A stretch of DNA of 64,000 nucleotides from Salvator merianae (GCA_003586115.2 QVOM02000021.1:15041953-15105952), one strand, 5' to 3'. Positions 1-11,015 are shown, counted from the first letter of the stretch. Made by a program: numbers and translations. Notes: a model not told the origin generated them from the letters alone.

Positions 1-244
1 ACCTCCAAAGTCCTCCCTTGTGATTCCAGCATTTTGGTCCAATACTAAACCAGAATGAGAAAACCATCTCCAGTAAAACATCGCCGCCACCACCACCATC
101 ACTCTACACAATGGGAGAGGAGGTGAATAGGGGTACAGAGATCTTTCTCCATCCTACACTAAGGAAAGTTCTGGAGGCAGATTCTGTGTGGGGTGAACGT
201 GGCGTAGCAGGCTGCTGAGCCTCCAAGGCACCTGAGCAGTGCCT
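1..244. other. unassigned unique-looking DNA
   Basis: No repeat family, exon or RNA gene is recognised here. A short CCACCA-rich run sits near 83-104. Nothing else stands out. Confidence 0.4.
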
Positions 245-247
245 TAG

Positions 248-465
248 GGGGGGATTTGCAGGCAGCCATGATCTTGGAGTGCTAGGTTTGAATCCCCACT
301 CAGTCAGGGAAGATCACTGAATGTTTTTTGAACCAATTCTGGCTCTCAACTTAATTTACCTGAGAAGGTCATTAAGATTACAAAATGGAGGGGAGGAGAG
401 CCCTCAACTCTTAGAAGAAAAGTGGAATATAAAATCAATCAATCAATCAATCAATCAATCATAGC
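248..465 (+). repeat. tRNA-derived SINE with (AATC)n tail
   Basis: The phrase GGTTTGAATCCCCACTCAGT near 286-305 fits a Pol III B box followed by the body common to squamate tRNA-derived SINEs. The copy ends in a (AATC)n tail at about 433-462. The 5' A box is degraded. Sister copies occur near 27463, 28752, 33170 and 45485, and in reverse near 46967. Transposition would rely on LINE enzymes. Confidence 0.6.
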
Positions 466-534
466 TGAAATAGAAATGTAATGCAGAACAGGCAGAGCAG
501 AAACATTAGGCTGTTGAACTCATTTAATTCTAAG

Positions 535-835
535 TTTGCTTGCTTGTTTAATGCCATCTAGCTATAGCTGAGTTGGCAACCATATGGATTGACTTCTTCC
601 AGACTCTCTAGTCTTCTACCATCTTTTTTAAGTCTGCCAGGGAGGTTTTAATCACTGCTGTAACTCAGTCTATCCATCTACTAGTTTCCCTTTCCTTCTC
701 CCTTCTACTTTCCCTAGCATTACCATGTTTTCCAGTGAATTTGATCTTCTCCTTATGTGCCTGAAGTATGACAGTAAGCTTCATCATTTGTGCTTTTAAT
801 GAATAGCAGTATTCCTTAACTGGATTGTGGATCTC
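535..835 (-). mobile_element. BovB/RTE LINE fragment, 3' part
   Basis: Read on the minus strand, this gives decayed YFxHIxRRxxSLExxxMLGKVEG, the C-terminal region of RTE/BovB-type ORF2, followed by a tail resembling the BovB end. It aligns by eye to 44198-44420 (also minus) and to the clearer plus-strand copy at 22320-22670. It is 5' truncated and non-functional. Confidence 0.65.
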
Positions 836-1696
836 TAATGCTGGCTATCAAGGAACCATCATGCCAGAGAGGAGAGGAGCAGACTTATGAGCAACTATAT
901 CATGCTGTCAATGGTGGATTAGACTTTTCCTTTCCATTCCCTTCCCAGATTCATTTTTTTGCACTGTATCATATCTATTATCTTGTGAGCCTGAGGGACT
1001 CATCTTCTGCTACTAACGTTTATGAGGCTTAAAAGTGGGATAGAAATAAAACTAATCAATAAATACTCATGTCCAAATTCTGGTAAGTGTCCAGAAGAAG
1101 TAAGCTCTGCATTTTGGAGGTAGCTGGGCAGAAAATTCCTCTCCGTTCTTCTTGCTGTCTCAGCATGACACATAGTCTAGGTTAAGTGCTACATAAAAGA
1201 GGAATCTGGTTGAATATCTGATATCTATGGAAGTGCTTCAATTAAGGTGATGCATAGAGCTAAGAACAGGAGGTTAAATCAGTTGATAATAGAATAGAAG
1301 GTCCCAGGTCTCCTATTTTATAAAATGGTAGTCATTAGAAAGTTGGCACTGAAAGCAGCAGAACTGACACTACCATCACCACTGCAGAGACCAACAAATC
1401 AAATAGAATTCAAGGAAGGAACAAAAAGAGGCCAACAACAAAAAATAACATTAAGATTCTTGAATGGATGGGGGGGTGGGATGTGATTTCTTATCAAAAA
1501 AAAAGAGCATTTTCATTGAAAAGAATATGCTACTGTATGTATGGGAAAAGCAAATGAATCCTGGAGACTTTTTAAGGCCACTATACACTATTACAGGACC
1601 ATGCTTACTCTGTACAGCTGTTGCATACTTAAAACTTGTAGAAGGAATTTGCCCTCCATATGCATCTGTATGCAGGCAACATGTAGAAAAAGTCTA
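836..1696. other. mostly unassigned; LINE/SINE-like tail near 1030-1066
   Basis: The A-rich phrase GGGATAGAAATAAAAC near 1037 resembles the 3' tail of a LINE or SINE on the plus strand, but its body cannot be placed. The rest (1070-1690) shows no repeat or exon that I recognise. Confidence 0.3.
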
Positions 1697-2130
1697 AAGG
1701 TCTTTATGCACAGATCCTGAATCCAAATTAAGTGTCTGTGTGGTACACTTCTAGGCCTCATAGATCTGCACATTAGTGAGGATCTATGAGACCATACCCC
1801 TCACTGTTCTGCTCTGTGTGCTTTTGAAAAAGTGTGATTGAGATTAAGGGAGGCCTTAATCTGGATCAATGGTAGAGTCGTTAAATTGGGTCTACCAACA
1901 GATCAGCATGGACATGATTCAAAACACAGGAGGTGCGTAGAAGGCATGTTTCCCATGTTCAGGACTACTGAGGGCACCTTTCAGTTGCGCACCATAGCAC
2001 GTGACCAAAAAGCATCCCCCAGAAGCCCCACATCATGGGTTGATCTGAATCAGTATTGTTGGTGCAGACACTGCTGATCCCACATATGCCTTCCCAGATT
2101 CCAGATTGAGAGGCTGCTTTCACACCGTGT
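1697..2130. mobile_element. GGGCC-type MITE, long B subgroup, degraded
   Basis: It starts with a decayed terminal repeat (GGTCTTTATGCAC). The body (ATTAAGTGTCTGTG, CACTTCTAGGCCTCATAG, CTGTTCTGCTCTGTGTG, GATTAAGGGAGGCCTTAA) runs parallel to the well-bounded copy at 31162-31613. The 3' end is uncertain. Confidence 0.6.
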
Positions 2131-2169
2131 GCTTTCTCATGTGTGACGTGGAAGTTGGTCTTTGCTGAG

Positions 2170-2460
2170 ATCACTCAATCCTGAGCAAGTGGTGGACAGT
2201 AGTGCATGCCAGAGGCCATTTGCTTGGGTGTGGCCTCATCTCAGCCTGATTCTGAAGGCCCATAATGAAAGTTCCCTGGCTTCCAAAGTTGCAGGCTGGG
2301 AATTTTGATGTGCTGTTGGGGCCATTTGGGGGCGGTTTCTGGGAGCCTGATAAAATGGTGCCTGGTTCCGTGTGCTGCTTGGGCAGCATGCCACTTGAGC
2401 AGTCTCCCTTTGATGTGCTTCCAAGCACCAATTTTGTACTGAAGTGGTTCAGCTGCTGAT
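2170..2460. repeat. dispersed repeat, pair with 4790-5120
   Basis: The central phrase GGGCCATTTGGGGGCGG then TGATAAAATGGTGCCTGGTTC recurs in altered form near 4998-5040. The two copies share order and spacing over roughly 100 bases. This is probably an old non-autonomous transposon of the GGGCC group, but its ends are not visible. Confidence 0.4.
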
Positions 2461-2723
2461 GCCAGGCAGGCAGAGCAGTACCCAGGAGATAGGGCCTCCC
2501 AGTGACTGCTTCAATGTGTGTGGATGCTATGGTACCTGGCAGCAGCTAGCACAGTCCCTAGAGCCTGTGTGGAAGCTCTCAGAGACTTCATTGCCTGTTC
2601 TAAGAATCATTAGATTTTACAGTGTTCTGCTTGTGTTAATAAATAAGTAGGTATCTCAAAGGCATAATTTAATGTCCATTAAGAAGATCCTTACTGTCTA
2701 CCACCTGCTTATTGCTTTCTAAG

Positions 2724-3080
2724 TAGAGACGTGCCCAAACAGTTCAAATTTAAACTGTTTTGAATCAAATTGAGTGATTTGACCAGTTTGACCAGTTCAA
2801 ACTTGAACCAAACTAAGGGGGTTTAGCCAAACCAGTTTGAACCATCCAGTTTGATTCAAACCACCCAATTCAATTCAAACCACTTTGAGTTTGTTAGTAT
2901 TTTGCCCTTTTGGAGGACTTTTTAAATTGTAGCTTTAGGTGTAGGACCATGTCAAACCTATTCAAAGTTTGAACTGAACCAGTTCAAGCTGGTTCAAGCC
3001 AGTTTGAATTTGAACCAAACCACACATGATTTCCTTTGTTTTGAATTAAACCACCATTTTCAAATTCATGTGCATCTCTA
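2724..3080. mobile_element. hAT-like MITE with TAGAGATGTGC ends
   Basis: The left end TAGAGACGTGC and right end GCATCTCTA are inverted. The flanking 8 bases TTTCTAAG and CTTCCAAG agree at 6 of 8, consistent with a decayed hAT target duplication. The interior is made of degenerate, inverted CCAGTTCAAAC/GTTTGAACTGG motifs. Related pieces lie at 7138-7260 and 49936-50107. Confidence 0.55.
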
Positions 3081-3104
3081 CTTCCAAGGGCATTCCATCT
3101 TCTA

Positions 3105-3185
3105 ATATTTATTATTTATTTATTTAAGACATTTATGTACAGCTTTTCATTTAAAAGAATCTCAAATATCTCAGATATTAACAAT
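3105..3185 (-). repeat. LINE 3' tail fragment
   Basis: (TTTA)n followed by a short 'acatttatgtacagctttt' phrase resembles, in reverse, the common 3' tail of CR1/L2-clade elements. No coding part remains. Confidence 0.35.
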
Positions 3186-3399
3186 ATAAAATATTACAGG
3201 CAATAATATAAACCAATAATATAAAACATTACCTATATGGGTAATTTCGCTTTCAACTATCTGGTCATCTTGCTATTAGATAAAGAAATGAAGCATGGAA
3301 CCTAAAAAAAATAGGAAGAACCCATCTGAACATAGCGGAAACCTCATGCTGTTAATGCAACTCTGGCCTCTCTCCCTTCTTCCCACACTGGGACATTTT

Positions 3400-3830
3400 A
3401 AAGCCAATTAATGTATTCAGAAAACATTGGGATGGTATAAAGAAGGCATAGGGATTGACGTATTATTCCTGGGAGTGTAAATGAGCGACAATCGTTTACA
3501 TTATTACGACAATGAGGCCCTTGAGGTGATTAAGCTATAAGTGGAAATGCACACTGCCAGAGTAAGATTAACTAAGTTTTGGGAAATAATCTGTTTTTCC
3601 CATAATTCTTGGTGGCAAAAACAGATTCCATTAACAATGTATATAAGGCATCAATTATGTGTTAATGAGCTGGTTTACTGAATGATGCAAACATTGCAAA
3701 CATAGAAAAATTAGTTCCTGGACAAGCTGAAATTTAGAGACTTTAACTGTGCCTTAATATGTACTATGCAACATAATAGTGGTAAATAGAATTACAAAGA
3801 ATTACTATCCTTGTATGTTTTAGGTGAAGC
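3400..3830. promoter_or_regulatory. candidate conserved noncoding element
   Basis: There is no repeat signature. The stretch keeps intact CpGs in AT-rich DNA (two CGACAAT motifs at 3486-3492 and 3507-3513) and carries several homeodomain-like TTAAT/ATTAA sites. This composition is typical of vertebrate developmental enhancers. It is inferred from appearance only; no alignment was possible. Confidence 0.3.
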
Positions 3831-3997
3831 CAGAAAATTAAATGGTACATCTCACAGTTGGAGTGCTGGAAGCTCCTAATTCAACTAACAGTACTTCCAC
3901 TTAATGCTGAGCAGCAGGTGGGGAAAATTATGGCAATGTTTGCATGGTGCTCTTTTAGCACCATGTTGTGTCATAAACGTGCAGGGCTTGTGCACCC

Positions 3998-4387
3998 TTG
4001 CACACTCATGGCATAGTGGGTATACTGGAAGAGTGCAGGGTTCCACATAATCTCACACTCATCCTGCTTTTCTGGCACCAGTTCTACTTATGTGATTTAT
4101 ATCACATTCTTTGGCTGGGACCATATCCTGTGTTCAGTGAAACAGTCACAGTCAAAACACCTCCACTGGGGAATGAAAGTTTCCTGGCTGTGATGTTTGT
4201 GCAGCCAGAAGCAGCAGAAACCATGCAAACAGCACATCACTGCTTTAAGCTGAGTGCTGCCTGCAGCCCTTATCTGGATCCTGTGGATATCTGTCTGACA
4301 TCCAGAGATTCACTCAGAGTTTTCACCAGTTTTGATGTTCTCTGTTTTATACTACAGCTCCTATCATACTGGACCAGAACGGGGTGA
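3998..4387 (+). other. unrecognised 129-codon open frame, probably non-coding
   Basis: The frame is open for 129 codons but matches no domain that I recognise. It contains no convincing flanking splice sites, and the nearby phrase CTACAGCTCCTATCAT suggests repeat-derived DNA. I do not call it a gene. Confidence 0.12.
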
Positions 4388-4789
4388 TTTGTATTCTAAG
4401 ACATTTTCAGGGTACCAGGCTGGTAAGAACTGGAATATGATTTCCTGGGCTAGATAATCACTCATAAGCTTTCTTTTTTTCCATTTTTTATGTCTTGTCT
4501 TTATATTTTTTACAGCAGATCTGTGACCCAGGTTGTTGGTTCAGTCTTAGTTGTCTTTGATCCTGAGCTGGAGAAGATATAAGCCAGCTAAACGTGTGCT
4601 GATTCTAAAGTCCAGAGTGTCGGTCTAATCGCCAAAACATTTCTACAGCTAAAGAAGGTATTCCTGTGGTTTTCACACCATAAGGTACCTTTCACCAGCC
4701 TTTGCCCTCACAGTGTTTTGGATTTGTGCTGATTGGAGGAATTTTAGCCCTCACAAACAACTGAACGATAAACAGTCTGGTCAAAGCTG

Positions 4790-5120
4790 CCCTCAGTGGT
4801 TGCCTCCTTGGCTGTTCCTGTGTTCCACGCATTGGCATGGAACATGAAACTCACTTCTGACCCAAATCAGGCCAGGACAGTGGCGACCATAGTGGCAGCC
4901 ATCCATATGACAGCTGCCAGTCCCGGCCTAACTCCAGATACTGGCCTCTGAAGTTGTAGACCAGGGCGATTATTGTGGTATACTGCCAATGGACCATTTC
5001 CAGGGCCATTTTTGGAGACTGACAAAATGGTACTGGGTTCTGCCACACCACTTGGCCCAGTCTAGCCATATGCCATGTCAGCTCTATCTGGCATGATTTT
5101 CATACTACAGGAGTGCTCCA
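4790..5120. repeat. dispersed repeat, pair with 2170-2460
   Basis: It shares GGGCCATTTT and TGACAAAATGGTACTGGGTTC (near 4998-5040) with 2320-2370. It is probably a remnant of a DNA transposon; terminal repeats were not found. Confidence 0.4.
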
Positions 5121-5159
5121 AGGATAAAACCTGAGTAGCTAGAAGGTTCCCTAGCTGTC

Positions 5160-5720
5160 CTGGCTCTTTAGCAGCATGCAGAATCTGCTATAATTCTTTT
5201 CACTTGATCTGACCCTGGTCAGAAGTTCCATAAAACATGATTTCTGCCTCTTGTTATCTGAATTACTCCCTGTGGCTGCCTTTTGCCATACATCAGGTGT
5301 TCTCAGATTTGCTATTATCTCACTTGAGATAAAAACACGTGCCTCGGGTCTTGTTGACATCAGATTTCTAAAAACAGCTGTGCAGCTGCCATTGTTCAGT
5401 TCTAATGTTTTCTCAAAGCACATGGAAATGAATTTCCTCTTGCTCAAGTTGAAGGATATGCCAAATGACAAAGCTTCCCTCCTCCCACCTACTCGACTGC
5501 ACATAACTTTTGTGTCCTTCTAGATGGTCCGATAAGCAGCCCTGTGTTTATATGTGAAAGGAAGGGGAACAGGAATTCTGTTCGGAAGTGTGACAATAAT
5601 CCTAGCTATCCGAACGCTAGCTCTGGGCAAATGTTCCTGGCAGCGATTTGCAAAAAAATCACTTTAGTGCCAGGAATGAAATTTGTATTTAATTTGGCTC
5701 TGCATTTTATACATTGATCT
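5160..5720. promoter_or_regulatory. candidate conserved noncoding region
   Basis: This is unique-looking DNA without repeat signature. It includes CAGCTG E-boxes near 5380-5390 and a CpG-retaining patch with ATCCGAACGC near 5608. A regulatory role is inferred from composition only. Confidence 0.22.
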
Positions 5721-5721
5721 G

Positions 5722-5743
5722 GTGTTTTTGTGTGTGTGTGTGT
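5722..5743. repeat. (TG)n microsatellite, short
   Basis: A run of TG dinucleotides within a T-rich flank. Confidence 0.8.
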
Positions 5744-5901
5744 TTTAAAGTTCTTTGCATATAAAAGCCACAAATCTTCTATGTGTGCCAAATGTGGATT
5801 AACTTAATCACGCTTGACTATATTCTTTGATAGTCAGACATAACTGCACTGATTTTGACACAGGCCTCCTGAGATTAAGCCAGAAAAGTCCTCTTTATCT
5901 G

Positions 5902-6107
5902 CAGCAGCAGCCGCTTTAAGGGCGGGTGTTCGTAACCTGCAGAAAGCATATAATTGTTGTTTGTGGGGCCTCCGAGCCTCCATACTGTTGCAGCAGGTCG
6001 CTAGTGACCTGCTGCGACAGTACGGAGGCCCAGAAGCCACACAGACAGTAATCATGCACATTCCATGGGTTATGAACACCTGCCCTTAAAGCCAGCGGCT
6101 GCCACTG
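5902..6107. mobile_element. palindromic hAT MITE, copy 1
   Basis: This is a 206-bp near-complete foldback. The left end is CAGCAGCAGCCGC and the right end GGCTGCCACTG. The flanks TTTATCTG and TTTATATG match at 7 of 8 bases, as expected for hAT target duplication. The central arms around 5978-6030 (CTCCATACTGTTGCAGCAGG against CCTGCTGCGACAGTACGGAG) pair almost fully. No coding capacity. Copies at 39356, 42655, 56447 and 61430. Confidence 0.85.
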
Positions 6108-7137
6108 TTTATATGTCTCCTAATGGAGTACCAGGGTGCCTACTTAGAAGACAAGTCTCAATGTACATAAGAAAAAGGATTCTATGTCCTAGCAATAAAT
6201 TGGGATAGAGGCTGTTGATGCCTTCTGTCATAGTCTTCCCCCGGACTGGTATTTTCCTTGATGCCTTTGGCTTAGTATCTTAGACACCCTTTAATAAGCA
6301 TGCTGTTTACCACTGCAGTTGCTGTTTCTTCCACAATCACTCCCACATCAGAAACAGGAGACTTCTGCCCACATGTGTTGCTGTGACAACAAGGTTAGCT
6401 AGCATAGTGATGATGCCTGTACTACAGGATCAGGTGTTCCTTGAGCGGTGATGACACTTTTGATTCATCAGCAACAAATGCTCATTCCGAGTACAAAATG
6501 ATCATGACACACACACATAGGTTCCCTCTTCAGAACTCCCCCCCACATTCCCCCCCCCAGCCCTACTGTTCTCCTAATCAGTAACAAAAGTAATATGTAA
6601 AGACACTCCTTTTTACTTTTGTACTTGCAGCTTTCTATTCTTTAAAATTACAGCAAGCATGGTTGTCTGATTTTATGATTATAACTGAATACTGTGCGCT
6701 TTCTTTTGCATGCAGTTGAGAACTACGCAGTGCTATCAGCAGTGCAATAGAACCTGGCTGAATCCTATAGGGGCTAGACACATCTTTCCATGTGTTCTCA
6801 GAATGTGTGGAAAGTTAATTCTAAATAGACAATCATAAGTCACATAAGCAGAAGTCTTTAGCTTTTCTATTGTTAACATGGAAATAGTCATAAGAGGATG
6901 TCCAGCGTTCTCATAGCAGCACATCTGTTGGAGGCCATAGCACTCCCACCCAAAAGAAGTCTATGTATCTGTAGCAACCTGGGCTCATCTTAATAGCTTT
7001 TTAACTTCCACTCCTTTTGCTATCTTCTCACTTTAGCAGGCAGGCAGCTAGAGGCAAGATTCTGTCTCCTTCCTCTCACTCCATTTCTCCATCCTGCTGT
7101 AAAGGGTGAAGACTGGACACTAGGACAAACCAAGAAA
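6108..7137. other. unassigned DNA
   Basis: No exon or repeat is recognised. Pyrimidine-rich DNA followed by TGCATGCAG near 6705-6717 resembles a splice acceptor, but no open frame after it is convincing. Confidence 0.3.
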
Positions 7138-7262
7138 ATTGAAAAGTGTGAAGTTCGATTCAAATTCCAAAATTAAATTGAATAATTCATGTCCAAAGCT
7201 GTTTGCATTGAACAGAACATGCAGTTATTCAAATATCTGGAAATCCAATAAAATCAAACCAG
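7138..7262. repeat. fragment related to the TAGAGATGTGC element
   Basis: Runs such as AGTTCGATTCAAATTCCAAA and TCAAATATCTGGAAATCC resemble the AT-rich interior of 2724-3080 and 49936-50107. The ends are missing. Confidence 0.35.
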
Positions 7263-7799
7263 TTCCCTGCACTTGAATGCAGACAAAGTGCATAACAAAG
7301 TTTGTTGCCAAATGGGCCTCCTGGGAGCTCTGAAGGCCAGGAAATTTAGTTCCTGGTCTTCAGATCATTTGGAGGCTCCCACTGCCAACTCCAAACCTGG
7401 CACAAGCTGGCAATCCAACCTGTACTGGATTAATGGGTAAATGCAAATACAGACAATGTCAATGCAAGGGTAAATGCAAACACAGACAATGTCAATCTAT
7501 CTGAGCTTTGTGTTACACTTGAAAGGCCTACAAATATCACTTTTTGAGGAAGGTGGAAGGGAAATATAACTATGGTATTAAGCACCCGTAGGAAGATTTC
7601 TAATGGCTCATCATCTTATGAAGCACTGAAATGGTGCTTGATTAAGATGGCAAAAATGTCCAGTGTTTCTTCTAGCTGCTGTTCTTAACTATATATCACA
7701 TAAAAAATAGTTAAAAATTAATAAACCAGATTTTTAAAGCATTAGCTTACTAAAAATGAGAATTATACTAACTTAATATTGATGGCAATATTCACATGG

Positions 7800-8530
7800 T
7801 ATATTATAGTGCTTTCCACACGGGGCCATTGATCCACCCATGGGACATGCTGAGCTCCTGCATCTGCACAATGGAGCAGCCTAGCAAAGGCCAACATCCC
7901 ACTAGTACTCTCCATCAGCACAAGTTGGAGCTATAGAGTGAGATAATGTACCAACATGGTGCTGTATCCCACTCTACCGATGGACAATGGGTCTGCTCTG
8001 TTATACCGGTCCATGCACAGTGCTCAGTCAGAAAAGCCCCAACCAGCAATACTGATGACCAGAAACTTTTGCACTGGCCTAGGATGGGTTGTCTGCAATG
8101 CTGACTCCCTTAGAGTGGGTAATCAGTAGCCTGGTCCATCATGAACAATGCTACCTAGCTGCAGAATCCAGCCTGTGAATGAGCTATGTTGGTGCAAGGA
8201 TTGCATATCCCTGCTCCCTCATTGCACATTGGGTGTCTGGATGAGTGAGACATCTGTATGGACCTGTACTCATCCAGCTGCCATGCTGCTATAAGTGCTC
8301 ATTATAGTCCTTGAACAACAGAGAGGTAGGAAGAGCTCTGACAGCTCTTCCTACTGCCTGACATTGATGGGCCTGCCCCTGCTTTGCTGTCCCTGCTTGG
8401 GTGAACCTACCTGGTCCAATGGAGATAGCCCTAGCATATAATCCCCAGCTGTCAGCACTACAGCTGGGGACAGTGGGAAGTGTGTGAATAGCATGCTGCC
8501 GTTTTAAGGGAGGGAAGAGTAGTACACTAC
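7800..8530. repeat. hairpin-rich unknown repeat, probably MITE-derived
   Basis: Two perfect hairpins lie close together: a 12-bp stem at 8326-8337/8343-8354 with a 5-nt loop, and an 11-bp stem at 8442-8452/8460-8470 with a 7-nt loop. Phrases such as ACACGGGGCC and wording like CATCTGCACAATGGAGCA resemble the GGGCC MITE group, but termini could not be set. Confidence 0.35.
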
Positions 8531-8559
8531 TAGGGGTGCAGTTTAATGTTGGCTATCAG

Positions 8560-8765
8560 CTTAGCTGACTTCCAAAAAAGGTTTGAACTCATTCATGGAA
8601 GTCAGAGCTATCAATGGCTATTGAGATGCTACTCCTCAGAAGGCCAGTTGCTGAAAGCAGAACAAGCTGTGTTCTCATGTCCTACTGGTGGACTTCCCTG
8701 TGCAACTGCAAGAGCAGACTGATGGACGACAGGTCTGATTCAATGAGGCATTTCTTATGTTAGAA
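8560..8765 (+). mobile_element. LINE 3' region fragment (CR1/L2 clade)
   Basis: The phrases CATGGAAGTCAGAGCTATCA and ATGGCTATTGAGATGC and a decayed 'TCTGATTCAATGAGGCATTTCTTATGTT' ending match the 3' end shared with 21530-21780 and the reverse copies at 8878-9290 and 45600-45785. Only the last ~200 bases remain. Confidence 0.6.
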
Positions 8766-8867
8766 AAGGGACATATGCAGGGAAAAGATTGCTATGCTTA
8801 CAGACTTCCTCCTGTGCAATCCTTGCTGATGTCCTAATTACCAAAGACATGTGTAAAAGCTTGCTTC

Positions 8868-9295
8868 CTAATTAGCTGCTAAACCAGGCACCAACCAAAT
8901 ACAGGGCTGCAAGTACAACTCTTCACTTATTAAGGAGATAGCTAGAAAAACCAACAATATCTCAGCTGCTTTGGTCAGAAATTTTCCCAGAGTGTGTTCT
9001 TGAGGCATCTTTGTCTTCCAAACTTGAGAAGCATTACTGGGCTTCTCTTCCTGTTTATGGACTCTAAGAAGTTTCTTTGCTTGTCTCTCCATTCTGAAGA
9101 GAGTACGTAGACATCCATTCCAGTTGCCAATGATACACCTGACCTTCTTGAATTTGTCTAACCCTTTCTTAAAGCTGTCCAGACTGGTTGTTGTCACCAT
9201 CTCTTCTGGTACTAAATTCCATAGACTTATGATGCTCTGAGTGAAAAAATTCTTCCCCTTGTCAGTCTTAACTCTTTTGTCCTTTAGTATTCACA
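8868..9295 (-). mobile_element. LINE ORF2 C-terminal fragment (CR1/L2 clade)
   Basis: On the minus strand the translation FFTQSIISLWNLVPEEMVTT then SLDSFKKGLDKF is the conserved C-terminus of CR1-type reverse transcriptases (FFxxxxxxLWNxLPxE...SLxSFKxxLD). It is truncated and lies in inverted orientation next to 8560-8765, which carries the following segment of the same family. Confidence 0.7.
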
Positions 9296-9729
9296 CTTAC
9301 CCTTTAAGGTGAAAAGGATCACAACAGTGGAAATTTGCAGGAAATACTGTATATAACCTGTCTCTGAGGTTTGTGCATGTTTCTGACAAAGACCAACACC
9401 CACAGTTTGAATGATGTTAAGTACAAACTTCCTCTGATCCTGGAAGTAACCTATGAAAGTCCAATATCACAAAATGTGAGGGTCAGGAAACATGCCAGGA
9501 TGTTAGCTTGGTCTTTGAACCATAGCAAATACATGTGAGCGAGCCTGCAGCCAAGCAAAACCTGGACTATCTATTTTGTCCTTTCCAGACTTAGGATATA
9601 ATTGCAGTCTTGATAAGATGTTACCCTGCAGAAATAAAGCTAACATGAAGTAATCCTTCAAAGAAAAATGCATCATCTGAGTTTACAGAGTGTTCTGATC
9701 TTAATAAAATTAGAACACTCAACCAGCAG

Positions 9730-10030
9730 GCTAAAACTCATGATCCTCCTGGGACAACATTGGGAACACCACCTGTAATTGTAGCATTCCCAATATAGTC
9801 CAAGGATATTAAGGCAATATTCCATAATGTCGTTATTATGGGAAATCTGGCAACAATGCTGGTTTCCTGTAATAATGATCACTTACCTCTGTCAGTCAGC
9901 TCCTTCATTATCATTGCTCTTGCAAATACTTAGAGGCCAGCCAAAGGGGACAAAAAATATAATGGGAAGTGGACAGGTACTTGGCTAGCTTCCAGGTATT
10001 TGCAAAAGGATGATAATGAAAGGAACCAAC
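9730..10030. repeat. dispersed repeat with inverted arms
   Basis: The arms CATTATCATTGC..TTGCAAATAC (about 9906-9930) and GTATTTGCAAAAGGATGATAATG (9996-10018) are inverted. The phrase CATTCCCAATATAGTCC (9783-9800) recurs as TATTCCCAATATAGTCT near 30943-30959, so this is a repeat family. Class unknown. Confidence 0.4.
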
Positions 10031-10414
10031 AGAAAGAGGTAAAAGCCCATGACAGCCTCCCATATTTAGTGTGGACAGCAAGAGACAATCATAGTATCTT
10101 CTTTAGATTCCAGGATTGCTTCTTGCTGTCTGAAGGCACCCCAAGTGGATCCAACTTATTTTCTCCAGAATGTCCTGGATGAAGTTTATGTCACTCCCAG
10201 GATGATCACTTACATAGCACCAGAAAAGAGGACAGAAGATGATGTAGTTTTGCATAAAATCTGCATTTAAAATTGCTCTAATTTTAATAGAAATAAAATA
10301 TTGCTTGCAATAGCAAGACTGTATAGTCAAACCCCAGCATTAGCGCATTTTCAATAGCACGCGTAAGACTGACCAGGATTTTCCTGTATTAATGTGCTGC
10401 ATTTTTCCAGTATT

Positions 10415-10640
10415 CCGTGGTTTGTATTTCTACTTGTATATCACCTTTCCAATCAAATTTCCAAGGTAGTTCACAACAGAGCAAAAATAGAACAATCATA
10501 AATGAGAAAACACCCAGTCTAATACACAAAAGCATCAAATATACATTGCAAAACAGTATACAGTATGCCTATAATAAACTATATAGAATGCAACAATATA
10601 TGAACTACAACATACAATGTAGGATAAAATAGAGCAGAAC
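10415..10640 (-). mobile_element. LINE 3' tail fragment
   Basis: 'ATATCACCTTTCCAATCAAA' then 'CCAAGGTAGTTCACAACAGA' is the reverse of the usual CR1/L2-clade tail. The remainder is A-rich and degraded. Confidence 0.5.
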
Positions 10641-10854
10641 AATAACGGTGTCAATTAATAATGGAGGATCAAAAGATAACAGAAGAAAACTGAATAGAAG
10701 TCAAAGTAAGAGAAGAAGCCACAAGCAGCCCAGGTCTTCTTCTTCCATCTCAGCCAAGAGAGGAAAGGGTCTGGCAGAGGCAGCAGCAGCAGCCTTCACA
10801 AGCCAGTTGCTCTGCAGATTATTGGTCTACAAGAGGACATCCTATATGTGTCCC

Positions 10855-11015
10855 TCATGATGGGACTCCAGCTCCCATATTTTTGACATTGGCTTGGGAG
10901 TTATAGTTTGGCAGCATTTGAGTAGCCTCTGGACTACCTTTTCCATCAGGTATAACTGGCACAGTTATATTAGTTGAGACTGATGGGATATGTAGTCCTG
11001 AACATCTAATTGGTG
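10855..11015. repeat. foldback-type repeat (ACTCCAGCTCCCAT / GGGAGTTATAG)
   Basis: GACTCCAGCTCCCATATTTT and later GGGAGTTATAGTTTGGCAGC and GGGATATGTAGTCCTGAACA are inverted versions of one motif. Similar pieces are near 11848-11880 and 44805-44830. Probably an old MITE; the class is uncertain. Confidence 0.4.

Noticed and set aside
3998..4387. A 129-codon open frame considered as an exon
   Set aside because: No domain, no matching splice sites, and repeat-like phrases at its 3' end.
6700..6760. TTTTGCATGCAG followed by GTTGAGAACTACGCAG considered as splice acceptor and exon
   Set aside because: No open frame of meaningful length or recognisable protein follows.
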